Source: Letharia columbiana (taxonomy: Eukaryota; Ascomycota; Lecanoromycetes; Lecanorales; Parmeliaceae). Taken from it: a DNA stretch of 64,000 bases. The notes under the pieces were generated by a model that was not told where the DNA came from, did not search any database, and was given only the letters and a program-made list of their open reading frames with translations. The position numbers and the translations under genes were made by a program. Of this stretch, positions 32,924 through 43,112 are shown piece after piece. The stretch lies in the NCBI RefSeq assembly GCF_014066305.1, contig NW_023501110.1:62001-126000 (forward strand), given 5' to 3'. How positions within the stretch are numbered: position 1 is the first letter of the stretch; the number at the start of each line of letters is the position of its first letter.

Positions 32924-34058
32924 TTGATTTATTTTTTCTTGGGCTATTGCACGTGCTCATTAGGTTGTGATAACCAGTCTATGTATACTTCTCAGAGATC
33001 GAAGAATTCAAGCGAGCGAAGGATTGACGCCAAACATCGCAGCGTCGGTCCAATATTCCTGGGCAAGAGTGAGGTCAATACGCTTGCCTTTACACTTTAG
33101 GCCTAGTAGTATGGCTGCTCGAGGGGCGGGAAGCAGGATGGACTCCCACAATGCATGTAGCAATGGTGCCGGGGAGGCAGCCGGGATACCAGCCAGATAG
33201 CGGTGGGGGTCATCCAGCCAGCTGGTAAACTCTTTTTTCCCTTCTGCATCTTTTCTTTCCTCCACTTACGAAGTGTTGCGCTAGTTGACGTGGCAGGCAT
33301 CTTTTGGAGCGGATACCAAAGCCAGGGGCCCGGAAACCGTATTCCCGGAGGCGGGAATTATGTTACCTTCAACGGCTCGCTACTCTGCATCATCGGCACA
33401 TGTTGGTGAGGTTGATCGTTGGTCTAGAAAGGCGCGAGAAGTTACCATTTACCAAATACTCGGATTTCATCATCTGACAATCTCAATAGGCGATCTCGCT
33501 TGTTTAGCGCTGCGACCAATCTACTTACGAGTAGGACTCAGGCCCACACCAATGCGAATGCTTCATTACTGATCGCTAATATCTCAAGTTGTAATAAATT
33601 CTTTCTGGTCAGCTTCGAGTCAAACAAATCAATTGTACTGATGGCAGGACAACGAAGAGACCGATGTTTTTGTTTTTGTTTTCGATTTTTCGAAAGAGGG
33701 GCCAACATGCAGGGTTGGATCATACCTGCTTTAGCTGCATGTATGAACGACTATGAAGCAAACTAAAAAAAAAGATTTGCATCTTCGTCAACAATGTAAC
33801 GCAACCGGCGCCAATGACTATCTGGCATTCTGGCAATCAATACTTTGACGCCTACTCTCACCATTGCCACGTATCTAGCTCTCTGCTATTATTTTCCTGG
33901 CTGCCTAACCCTGCACGACGTCGTCTTTGCTGCTCGTACTGTTGTCGTACTCGGTGAGACGACTACTTCCCCTGGGCGCCTAATGATAGGATACCCTACC
34001 TAAACCTTTTCTATAAGCCGACCATCGCCTTCCATCCTTCTCAACCCCCAAGCAAGTA
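32924..34058. promoter_or_regulatory. divergent upstream region between UbiA and P450 genes
   Basis: 1135 bp between two start codons pointing apart. It could coordinate both genes, though this is inference. Near 33008-33300 on the minus strand are coding-looking fragments in two frames (for example LLHALWESILLPAPRAAILL) that may be relic sequence. A TATA-like CTATAAG lies about 50 bp before the P450 ATG (34010-34016). Confidence 0.4.
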
Positions 34059-36366
34059 ATGCATCACTACTGCTCAACCTCGTACGGCATTGCCGCCAGC
34101 GTAGGTGTACTCTCACACGTCTTCTACTTTGTCCGAGGTGAACATCATCAGCATACTCTACAGTGCCTTCAGATCCTTTTCTATGGCTTCCTTCCCTTAT
34201 CCTTCATCCTCGCCCGACTCCTGCAGATACATTATGCCCAAGCCGTGCAGTTGGGCGCTATGGTTATCGTGTCCTATCTTTCTGCACTGTGGACGAGCAT
34301 GCTGATCTACCGATCTTTCTTCCATCGCCTCAATTCCTTTCCGGGACCTCGACTAGCAAAGCTTTCGAAGTTTTATCAATTTTTCACGGGTTTGAGGTTG
34401 GATGCATTTCGCAGATCGCATCAAGCACATCAGAAGTATGGCAACTTCGTGAGGACTGGTAAGTTGATCTAGGATCTGAGTTTCTTAGTGATCCGTTGTT
34501 TCTCCTTGGAGGTTTGTATTTTCCTTGTAGTTTCTTTGGCCCCAAGAGGTTGACACAGATCTCGCCACTGTATCATTGTTTTGTACTATTGCTCTCTACA
34601 GCAAGGCTGGGGGCAATCGTCAAAAGAGCCCTCCTTGTCCAAGACCTTTGTGTGCTCGGGGCTCGGTCCGAAGGTCGTCGAGCTTCAGGCCATTCTCAAG
34701 ACATCCCGCACTTCCGTTGCCCCGATTTAATCCACGTGCAAGAAGATAACCTATTCTTCTCAAAAGAGCCGTTTGACCTGACCAAAATTGTCACTTAGGA
34801 CCCAACGAGCTTTCGGTCATCTCCCCGGGTGCGCCCGTTGCTATCCTGGGACCTCGATCACCGTGCATAAGGTCGCCCTGGTATGACTACGCTCTCTATC
34901 AGTCCATCGAATCCCTTCACAGCACCCGAGATGTTGAAGCGCATGAGGCGCGAAGAAGAGTCTGGGACCATGGATTTAGCGTCAAAGGTACCATCTCCTC
35001 CTTCTCGGCCTGTGTCTGGTATTGACGTCCATCCCAGCGCTACGAGACTACGAGGGTCGCGTCACGAACTACACCCATGAGCTGATTGAGAAGATTTCGA
35101 ATTTCGGCGGCAACACGATGAACGCGTCAGCATGGTTCAACTACTGGTCCTTCGACGTCATGGGCGATTTCGCCTTCGGGAAAAGCTTCAACATGCTCAA
35201 GACTGGGAAGAATCACTTTGCCATCGACTGGTTGGAAAGCTCCATGTTCCTTCTCGGCCTTTTCTCACCAATCCCTTGGGCGGTACCCGTGGGTGCGATC
35301 GCGCCGGTTGTGGGAACGTGTTTCAGGCGATTCATCCGCTGGTGCAATGAACAGGTCGACGAGCGCCGGGATGTCAAGACTACTGTGCCCGACATCACGT
35401 CTTGGCTGCTCAAGACCGCTCAAGACAAGAATGACATCGAAGCCACCAAATGGTTGCATGGAGACTCTCGATTGCTCATCGTGGCCGGCAGTGACACCGT
35501 TGCCATCGTGCTCACGCACATCTTCTACTACCTCGCCAGAGACCCCACGCACGTCCGGAAACTGCGCCAAGAACTGGACCCCCTGATGCGATCAGACGAG
35601 CCCTTCAACGTCCGAATGGTGCAGAACGCGAAGCACCTGAACGGCGTCATCAACGAGGCCTTGAGACTGCATCCGCCAACCCCTTCCGGAGGATTCCGCA
35701 CCACGCCACCCCAAGGCATTACGGTAGATGGGGTCTTCATCCCGGGCGGAGTCAATCTCAATGTGCCAATCTACGCCCTGGGGCGCTGTGAGTACCGTCA
35801 CCTCGGGGCTGTTGCTTGGTCCGTGGCTGACGTCTTGTTAGCGAGAGAGTGCTTCGTCCGCCCCGACGACTTCGTGCCCGAGAGGTGGTACTCGGAGCCT
35901 GAGCTCATCCTCAATAGAAGTGGCTTTGCTCCTTTTTCGCTCGGTGAGTTGCTGCAGCCCTACGAACCGCGCGCCTTCAAGCAAGCTATCAGAAATATTT
36001 GCGCTCTAGGGCGGTGACATTTTTGTTTTGCGCCCAACTGTGAACTCATGCCCAGAAAGATTGTCTTTCACTAGCCATCTGTCACCCCCACTTTTTTTCC
36101 CTTCCTTTCTTTGGCTTGCCTACCTCCAGACCCAGTCTCCACAATCCTGCCACTGACCCAGACTCTCACCAGGCCCATACGGCTGCATCGGCAAAGAACT
36201 AGCCAAGATGGAAATGAGGACCGTGGTCCCGCTCCTCATCTCCCGCTTCGACGTCAGGCTCGCCCCCGGAGAGGACGGGAGCGGCTTGCTGGAGAAGAGT
36301 CGAGACGCATTCACGCTGCGGATGGAGGAGTTGAGGGTGGTCTTTGACGAACGAAAGAGGGGCTGA
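34059..36366 (+). CDS. cytochrome P450 monooxygenase, five exons
   Basis: Exons 34059-34458, 34799-34987, 35038-35787, 35842-35943 and 36173-36366, giving 544 aa. All joins close in frame (FVRTGPNELSVISPG; FSVKALRDYEGR; LGRSRECFVRPDD; PFSLGPYGCIGKELAK). Three to four N-terminal hydrophobic helices end in a Pro-rich hinge (FPGPRLAKLSKFY). The I helix has the oxygen-activating motif VAGSDTVAIV, the K helix ExxR is NEALRLHPP, the PERF-type motif is PERWY, and the haem loop FSLGPYGCIG carries the Cys ligand (Tyr at the usual Arg position, as in several fungal families). The GEHH segment with several N-terminal helices is typical of fungal CYPs in specialised metabolism. Intron 1 is unusually long (340 nt) and intron 4 is 229 nt; the rest are 50-54 nt. 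Confidence 0.9.
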
Positions 36367-37244
36367 AGAGGCCTGCTCGTGTGCGATGTGCATGAGGGTG
36401 GAGCCCGTCAAGGGACGCCGGGTTTTGCATCGGAGGAGCGAGCGTGCTTGGATTTTAGAGTATGCTGATGCGAACTTTATCCACCCAAAGGGCTCTGTCG
36501 TTTTTCGTTTCTGTGGAGCCGAATGTGCCATGTCAACACGGGCGAGGCGTGTGGAATCCTCAACATCCTATGATATACTTCAGCGTGAAAGGCTATATAG
36601 GAAACGAGGTCGATTGCCCAAATTATATGCCCGTTGTCAAACTTGCACGAGCACAACTCCTCTCAACCGTACTCTACGGGCTCAATCTCAAGATGGATAC
36701 TCCATGTGACTCCCCTCGAGCATCAACCATCATACAACATTCTTTACCTCCCAACCCAGGATTTTCTCTATTCGTCCAGAAATGCTCGGGCCGAGGAATC
36801 GCTGCGGGATGATGAACTCGACAACCGAGTTTTCGTCCCGGCTTCGACGTTGTTAGAGCGAAAGGCACCATGCTGTGATTCCGGCTTGGTCGTCTGGGAG
36901 TATGATCATTTGTGAGCGCTCAAGCCTTTTGAGGGGGAAAATTACAGGTCGGATGCTAAAGATATACGCTTCATACTCGATCCAAATGATTCGAGATATT
37001 CCGACTTCGTCATGCCTGGTAACTGTTCGAAGTTTTCCGGCAGTACACATGTACTTTACGGTGTAAAGAAATTGCCTGGGGGGGAGAAAAAGGTGTTTCC
37101 TCGCACATATTCGCTCGCACTGTTGTTAATACCCAGATCGGATTGCTCCTTTTCGTTGAACACATGTCGTTTGTTATTGAATATATGAATCATTGTTGAC
37201 GTGCTTTACCTATATCATAAGACCTCTTATGAGTTTACTCACTA
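36367..37244. other. intergenic, no supported gene
   Basis: 878 bp between the convergent 3' ends of the P450 and DUF1275 genes. Short overlapping ORFs near 36344-36915 show no family. Nothing else seen. Confidence 0.5.
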
Positions 37245-38102
37245 TCATACAAGCTCCACCCTCTTTTCTGGCCAGAAAAACCACGCCATGGTAATCAGGA
37301 CCTTGATGCCCCCTGCTATCCAAAGGTCGAACTGCATCCTCCCGGTCGCCTGACCAATGTAGCCACCCACGATGGCCCCAACCAAGATGCAAGTGAAAGC
37401 AAGGGCCCGCCTGTTCCTCTTAACATTGCTCGTCAATGGCGCTGCGATATTTGGATCGGAGGCTATGTCGCAAAGCATAGATGTGAGGACCACACTTGGG
37501 ATCTCAGACACGCCCAACGCTCTGCTGCCGATGATCTGACCTGCGGCCTGAAAACTCAGCAGTGAAATCGGTACCTCGTCCTTCCACATGATATCCGTAT
37601 TGATGGTATCCAGCGCCCCGTTTACCACACCCGCTTGTATGATCGCCGCCACAACCATGATAATCACCGACTGCAGCGCGAACGACGCGACGAGCGTGAC
37701 GCGCCGCAGTGGACCGGAATACCGAGCGAGGCGCGAGAAGAACAAGCAGCCGAGGCAGAAACAGACGATGGACGTCAAGGACTTGGCCCAGCCGTATGGC
37801 TTCGAGGTTGTCCTAGAGGTGGACGGGCCGAGGCCTACGAAGATTGTATTTCCAGTTTGCATGCTGACAAACGTGCCGTAGGCGTTGTAGATTGTGCTAT
37901 CGACAAGGCCGGAGATGAAGGAGCAGGTCAGCATAATGAGGTCTGCGTGGTCGGTGTTGACCTCTTGTCGGAGGTGGGAGCGTAGTCGGTCGGACGCCGG
38001 GGGTCTCTTCTGTCGTAGTCTGCCCTCTTCGGTTGATACACTCTCGTCCGACCGCTGATCGGGAGAGCCATTGGATTGGGGATGGCTTTCGGGCATCGTC
38101 AT
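37245..38102 (-). CDS. DUF1275 (YoaK-type) membrane protein
   Basis: 285 aa, single exon. ATG at 38102, with a second ATG two codons on (MPESHPQSNG). After a hydrophilic N-terminus (~50 aa) come about six hydrophobic helices. The diagnostic stretch is LTCSFISGLVDSTIYNAYGT followed by FVSMQTGNTIFVGLG, matching the family pattern of a GxxD-containing first helix and a conserved MQTGN segment. Later comes SEIPSVVLTSMLCDIASDPN. The function of DUF1275 proteins is not established, though they are often found near metabolic gene clusters in fungi. No intron signals. It is convergent with the P450 gene, and with the UbiA gene it may belong to a small group of metabolism genes, which is inference. 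Confidence 0.88.
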   Translation of the reverse strand: MTMPESHPQSNGSPDQRSDESVSTEEGRLRQKRPPASDRLRSHLRQEVNTDHADLIMLTCSFISGLVDSTIYNAYGTFVSMQTGNTIFVGLGPSTSRTTSKPYGWAKSLTSIVCFCLGCLFFSRLARYSGPLRRVTLVASFALQSVIIMVVAAIIQAGVVNGALDTINTDIMWKDEVPISLLSFQAAGQIIGSRALGVSEIPSVVLTSMLCDIASDPNIAAPLTSNVKRNRRALAFTCILVGAIVGGYIGQATGRMQFDLWIAGGIKVLITMAWFFWPEKRVELV

Positions 38103-38996
38103 GTTCGGCCGCTGGGGGGATGTTGAAAATGAAGGGGAGGGTTGGTGAGTATGTCAATCGAACTTCTGTGGGAAGGGGATCGATTAAGGTCTGCAAAGTC
38201 TTATCACGCAAAGACTTCGCCAAGTGCTGCGATGAACAGCTCGGTCTTGACCGGATTGCTCCGCGGGAAAGGTCGACATGATACTCGTAGTGGTCCTGGC
38301 TCTCTCATTCAAATAACGTGATGTCATTCGCGTAAGGCAATTGAAATCGCTTGGCTCAACAAGCAATTACTCGTATATACCCGGAAGTGCCCGATACCTG
38401 GTAATGCCCGGTCTTAAATCCGACAACTCCGGGGGTGAGTTTTAGGGGATATCCTCCCGAAAACTTACCCCGGGCTTACCGCGGCATAGGGCTTACAGAA
38501 TTCAGATAGATTTTATTATTAATTTTTTGGTTTTTTTATATTACTATTGTAAAAGGATGAATTACTGAAGTGGATTTTAGACCGTGCATTACTAGGTATC
38601 GGGCACTTCCGGGTATATACGAGTATAACGTTGAACAAGTCTGAATCGATCTGGTTGTTGGAAATACGAATGATTCGTCCAGAAGTCGATATCAGGCCGA
38701 TATACTGGAGGACGGGAGGCGCGCAGCGAATTGGGTGGGAGACCTCTTAGCTCTGGGCAAGTCCAGGTTCATAGCCAGCACCACGTACGGGTGGGTCTCT
38801 GACGCTGGCCTACTTCCCCCCAGAAAAAGTTTCTCTATTTTTTTCATATTCTTCCCCCCCCCTTTTTGCTTTCAATGCGAACAATGGACATCCCAACATA
38901 CGATTCTCGCTTACGTTACCGATCGAGTACAGGCGAGGAGATGATTATTGTACGAAAAGAAAGGTCTTGCGTAGTACCGAAGAATCAGCCGACAAA
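38103..38996. other. intergenic containing a MITE
   Basis: Upstream of the DUF1275 gene and downstream of the next leftward ORF. Apart from the TA-flanked element at 38369-38623 nothing is supported. The element lies about 270 bp upstream of the DUF1275 start, so it could affect that promoter. Confidence 0.5.
38369..38623. mobile_element. 255-bp MITE with ~53-bp terminal inverted repeats and TA target duplication
   Basis: The left end begins CTCGTATATACCCGGAAGTG and the right end is its reverse complement (CACTTCCGGGTATATACGAG). The match extends about 53 bp inwards with only about three differences (for example CCTGG/CCTAG). TA dinucleotides sit immediately outside both ends (38367-38368 and 38624-38625). 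The centre is AT-rich with T runs and has no ORF. Size, TIRs and TA duplication fit a non-autonomous Tc1/mariner-type MITE. Confidence 0.88.
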
Positions 38997-39410
38997 TCAG
39001 CAACCTCTAGGTCTTTGCCCGTCCGGTAGACAATGAAGGCCGGACGAACAGATAGGCTCCGCAAAGACAGTTCCAAAATCCGTATTTCCCCATCCTCCAT
39101 ACGTCAGTCCATTCCCAGTGGTATTCGTGCAGTCCTTTATGCCCCCATGCAACTCTGTGCCGTTGCCAATTTCGGCTCGCTCAAGCAGAGAGATGCATAG
39201 ATTGGAGTTGAGGAGATACGGCTCTCGGTTCGAAGTACGAGCGACGCGGAAATTGGCCCATATGGACACGAAGTTTTTCCAGTTGTCTTGGTAGATCTGC
39301 GCGCTGTAGTCGAAGCCTGGCCAACTCGGGCCCACTGCAATCGCTTTCGTGGGGGAGGCATCCGATGTCTGCAAATTGAGAGCGCAGGAATCCGTTACGG
39401 CGCGGTTCAT
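38997..39410 (-). CDS. small Cys-containing hypothetical protein
   Basis: 137 aa if started at the ATG at 39410 (MNRAVTDSCALNLQTSD). The later part looks coding (SWPGFDYSAQIYQDNWKNFV, LTYGGWGNTDFGTVF, then ICSSGLHCLPDGQRPRGC), with six Cys and two N-glycosylation-like sites (NGT, NTT), as in secreted proteins. No signal peptide is present on this start. An upstream exon from an ATG at 39647 could join by intron 39526-39335 (GTAAGT...CAG), replacing the first ~25 residues, but it does not encode an obvious signal peptide either. I do not recognise the family; the gene model is uncertain. Confidence 0.4.
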   Translation of the reverse strand: MNRAVTDSCALNLQTSDASPTKAIAVGPSWPGFDYSAQIYQDNWKNFVSIWANFRVARTSNREPYLLNSNLCISLLERAEIGNGTELHGGIKDCTNTTGNGLTYGGWGNTDFGTVFAEPICSSGLHCLPDGQRPRGC

Positions 39411-39998
39411 TACGTCGTGTGAACATGGTTATGCAACCGATGACGTCCGGTTGGGTGTGGCGGCCATCCGCCAAGGTGTAGGATATCCAGTAAATAGAGG
39501 AGCGCGAGGACTGGGAGGTAACTTACGCGTTGAGAAAAATTGAGAGATTGAGTGAACAAGTGAGGGAGCAGTGCATATACAGCGGAGAAATTTAAAGGGA
39601 TTGAGTCGAAAAGGAAGACCAAGTGAAGAGAGCGGTGCAGATGCCATGGTTTTACTGAAAAAGAGGCACCTACCAACACCTAAGGCTTTTGTAATAAGAG
39701 AAGATGTTTACCAGAGAAAAACTCATTAACATAATCGAAGTACATATATGGCTTGCAAGAATTGTTGGAAGAGGTGTGGCGCAATGCGCATGATGGTTGA
39801 TGGTTGGATTTTGGCACTGGAAGGAATGCTTTTAAACCTCAGCCAATCTAAAGTATAGCGTATGTAAAAATACACTTAGTAGGACCAAGTATCCAAAGAG
39901 GAGATTCTACATTCCCGTGAGTTGGTAACCGTCCAGGCGCGGGACGGTTACCATTCGCTGAGTCAGCCACTCCGAAGTAGAATAGCGTCCGCGCTTAT
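39411..39998. other. intergenic, start of the repeat-rich zone
   Basis: 588 bp. Holds a possible upstream exon of the small Cys-containing gene and the first GC-rich hairpin (39924-39952). Nothing else supported. Confidence 0.45.
39924..39952. repeat. hairpin GGTAACCGTCC / GGACGGTTACC at left border of AT-rich island
   Basis: A perfect 11-bp stem with a 7-nt GC-rich loop (AGGCGCG). The same motif recurs at 41396-41418, 41494-41523 and, diverged, 41750-41778, on the other side of the AT-rich island. Confidence 0.85.
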
Positions 39999-41390
39999 AT
40001 TATAACTGCGAAATTTTCGCGTAAGATTTAAATAACTTATAAATATTAAATATTAAATATTTAATAATACTTTATAAAGATCTCGAAAATTTCGAAGTAT
40101 TTTTAAGATTATTTTAAGTTAATTATAGAACTATCGCGAAAATTTCGAATTATCTTTTAAAGTCTCGAAAATTTCGAGTTAATAATATAATTATCGGAAA
40201 ATTTCGAATTATCTTTTAAAGTCTCGAAATTTTCGAAATTTTTAAATTAATAATAGTATTTTTAAAATTATTTTAAGTTAATTATAGAATTATCGCGAAA
40301 ATTTCGAATTATCTTTTAAAGTCTCGAAATTTTGAGTTAATAATAATGAATTATCGCGAAAATTTCGAATTATCTTTTAGAGTCTCGAAATTTTCGAAAT
40401 TTTTAAATTAATAATAGTATTTTTAAATTATTTTAAGTTAATTATAGAATTATCGCGAAAATTTAATTATCTTTTAAAGTCTGAAATTTCGAGTTAATAA
40501 TAATAGAATTTCGCGAAAATTTCGAATTTCTTTTAAAGTCTCGAAATTTTCGAAATTTTAAATTAATAATAGTATTTTTAAAATTATTTTAAGTTAATTA
40601 TAGAATTATCGCGAAATTTCGAATTATCTCTTAAGTCTTAAAATTTTCGAAATTTTTAAATTAATAATAGAATTATTACGAAAATTTCGAATTAATAATA
40701 ATAGAATTATTTCGAAAATTTTAAGATAATTATAAAGTTATAACGAAGATTTTAAAATATTTTATTTAATGAGTTTTTATAGAAAAATCTCGAATTTTTC
40801 GAATTATTTATAAATTTATTATAAGAAAATTATATATAATAAAAATATAATAAATAAATAAGTTATTAAATTTATTTAAAAAAATAACGTTTATAATATT
40901 TATAAATTATAGATATTTTTAAAAATATAATATTTTATATAATAGATTATAATAGTTTATATAATAAAGAAAAAGCTTTAAAATATAAAATAAAAATAAA
41001 AAAGTAGATTTAATTTTATAGTATCTTTATATATATTAAGAAATAAGAAAATAATAAATAAATAAAAATAAAAAATAAATAAAAATAAGTAAGTATATTA
41101 ATAAAGAAAAGAATTATTATTTTATATATATATAAATATATAAAATAGTTATTAATATTTACTTCTAGAGAATTTAGATTTTTTTATCTCGAAATTATCG
41201 TTCGAAATTATCGTTTCGAAATTATCTTTTAAAATTATCGTTCGAAATTATCGTTCAATTATGTTCGAATTTATTATTTCGAAATTATCGTTTAATTATT
41301 ATTCGAAATTATCGTTCGAAATTATCGAAATTATAGTTACGATAATTTCGAATAGAAAAATCGAAAATTTCGAGTCGCTTAAAATTTTTG
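39999..41390. repeat. AT-rich satellite-like island
   Basis: About 1.4 kb almost free of GC except for frequent TTCGAA-type palindromes. From 40122 to about 40690 there is a higher-order tandem repeat: the phrase ATTATAGAATTATCGCG recurs at 40122, 40281, 40441 and 40597 (spacing 159, 160, 156), each unit containing two diverged half-units built on AATTTCGAATTATCTTTTAA. From ~41190 to 41350 a shorter unit, about 13 nt (TCGAAATTATCGT), is repeated with variation. No coding capacity; the 111-codon ORF at 41261 is repeat sequence. Confidence 0.85.
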
Positions 41391-41395
41391 CCAAG

Positions 41396-41418
41396 GGTAA
41401 CCGTCCGGGACGGTTACC
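41396..41418. repeat. hairpin GGTAACCGTCC / GGACGGTTACC at right border of AT-rich island
   Basis: The same 11-bp arms as at 39924 with a single-base spacer, immediately after the AT-rich block. Further copies of the arm are at 41494-41504 and 41514-41523, in direct orientation. Confidence 0.85.
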
Positions 41419-41523
41419 AGACCACTTTGAATTTGAGTTTATCGTATTCACCAGCCAAATTTGTATGTGTGGAGAATATATTCAATATGAGTTGGTAACC
41501 GTCCCCTTGATGGTGGTAACCGT

Positions 41524-42143
41524 CTCAAACTCGAATTTTCGCTGTAATAAATATTCTCGAAAATTCGCGGCGCTTCGCGTTTTTATAAATTGTTAGTAGT
41601 CTTGGTGGTCTATTTAGGTCAATAGGGGTGTCTGGCTTCGGGGCTTGAGACGAGCTCCTTAGGGGGGCGCCCCTAGGCTATGATATTTTCTATTTAAGCG
41701 AAATATGAATTTCATATTTGATGATGGGGGTGGGCTTGGTGGGCTTGGGGGTCACCGTCCGCCGCGCCTGACGGTTACCCCCGTGGATTCCTCCTACGGG
41801 TGAAAAGGGAGCTAATGGTTATATCTGTATTAACAGTTAGCGTTGGCTGAGGCTGAAAAGCGCCGCCGCCGTTAGGTTGTCGCTAGGATGAAGCTAAAGA
41901 CGATTCGCGTCTAGGCCTGGCCGATGACATCGTTGAAGCTCTCATGGCATGTCATGAAAACAAGGCATGGGGGGGTTTTCCCTTTTATGTCTTATTCGCC
42001 AGAGGGGTCGTCGTCCCTGCTTCTCCGACCCTGATTGCGAATGCCTACTGCCTCTCTATGCTGGCCCGTGAACGGCTAAGACCTGCCCCAACGAAGTCCA
42101 CTTGCCTTTGTGATCAGTGACCTACGGATCCTCCTACGCCACA
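41524..42143. other. GC-rich non-coding flank of the island
   Basis: Contains a diverged hairpin (about 41750-41778, GTCACCGTCC / GACGGTTACC), a palindrome AGGGGGGCGCCCCT near 41660, and otherwise no family-like ORF. The frame of the next gene opens at a GTG at 42117. Confidence 0.45.
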
Positions 42144-43112
42144 ATGGAAGACTTCATCGAGCGCGTGGGCCAGTCCTACCTTGAGCGAAAAGCCTTCGCG
42201 GCGCCACAACAGCTGGAGAACTTCGCAAAAAAGCAGTTCACCGGTGGGGACGAAAAAGAGGCTGAGGCCAAGAAGTCCACGGGGAAGAAGGCCACCGAAG
42301 AAGAGGAAGAGGGGGAGGACGAAGAGGAGCGGACGACGAATAAGAAGGGTATCGGAAAACGGGCAGGCCAGACCTCGTCAGGCTCCTTACAAAAAGACAA
42401 AGAGATTGCAAGGTTGAAGAAACAGCTTGCGCAATCGAAGCTCGAGAATGCCAAAGCGCCTCATGAAAAGAGCGCGTCCGGACTGAAGAAGTTGGGCGTA
42501 AGTAGGGCGTCGAATGGGCAGAAAGCTTTTACGAGTAAGGCGGCCGGGGGAAATAAAGAGAGCACGAAATCGGCGGCGCTGGGGGCAGTGGCAGCGGTAG
42601 GTGGGAGGCATGAGGAGAAGAAAAGCAAGAGCGGCGAGAAAGAGGCGAGGGGCAGTACACTGGCGAAAGAGGCACACATCGTAGAGGCATCACCCACAAA
42701 GCGGAGGACGTCGGCGAGTCAGTACCATGGGCATGACGGTGGAGGCAAAAGTGAGCATGGGGCCGGGTCAAAGAGTGAACATGGCGGTCATGCAAAGAGC
42801 ACTACTCCGCATGCAGCTGCAGCATCAGATAGCAAGCGAAGACCGTCAGCCGCTTCCCAGAGCGAGCATGGAAGCACGGCCAAGAGAATTGCACCCGCTC
42901 CTGTGCACAAGCACCCCCCAGCACATGCAGAGAGGTTGGGAGGAGCAAGAGCAGTAGTGGAGTCGCGGCGGCCAAAAAGACGAGAAGAGCGAGAGCGAGA
43001 TCTTTACGCCGTTGAGGTGGTGGAAGAGCTGCCGAGGGGAACAAGAAAAGATGCTGGTGGAGTGGTGGAGGTTGAAAGCTCCAAAGGGAAAACGCTGTAC
43101 AGAGTAGGATGA
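42144..43112 (+). CDS. charged low-complexity hypothetical protein
   Basis: 322 aa from the first ATG at 42144 (MEDFIERVGQSYLERKAFAA); an upstream GTG at 42117 is in frame. Only the first ~40 residues look folded. Next comes an acidic run (ATEEEEEGEDEEERTT), a basic helix with coiled-coil potential (KDKEIARLKKQLAQSKLENA), then a Lys/Ser/His/Gly-rich tail with repeated SEHG units (KSEHGAGSKSEHGGHAKS). The C-terminus regains order (RDLYAVEVVEELPRGT, SKGKTLYRVG), so selection on the frame is likely. I do not recognise the family. It lies just beyond the repeat-rich zone. Possibly the last exon of a longer gene, since an acceptor-like TGATCAG precedes the open frame at 42111-42117. Confidence 0.6.
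   Translation: MEDFIERVGQSYLERKAFAAPQQLENFAKKQFTGGDEKEAEAKKSTGKKATEEEEEGEDEEERTTNKKGIGKRAGQTSSGSLQKDKEIARLKKQLAQSKLENAKAPHEKSASGLKKLGVSRASNGQKAFTSKAAGGNKESTKSAALGAVAAVGGRHEEKKSKSGEKEARGSTLAKEAHIVEASPTKRRTSASQYHGHDGGGKSEHGAGSKSEHGGHAKSTTPHAAAASDSKRRPSAASQSEHGSTAKRIAPAPVHKHPPAHAERLGGARAVVESRRPKRREERERDLYAVEVVEELPRGTRKDAGGVVEVESSKGKTLYRVG

Noticed and set aside
34496..34798. 100-codon ORF inside the P450's first intron
   Set aside because: Begins at a non-ATG codon and has no P450 motif; the flanking exons join perfectly without it.
39999..41390. AT-rich block as an RIP-mutated transposon
   Set aside because: Possible, but the retained CpG-containing TTCGAA sites and the clear ~160-bp period fit satellite-like growth better; no transposase remnant could be read.
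39999..41390. CRISPR-like array
   Set aside because: Repeats are diverged and contiguous with no unique spacers, and this is a fungal genome.
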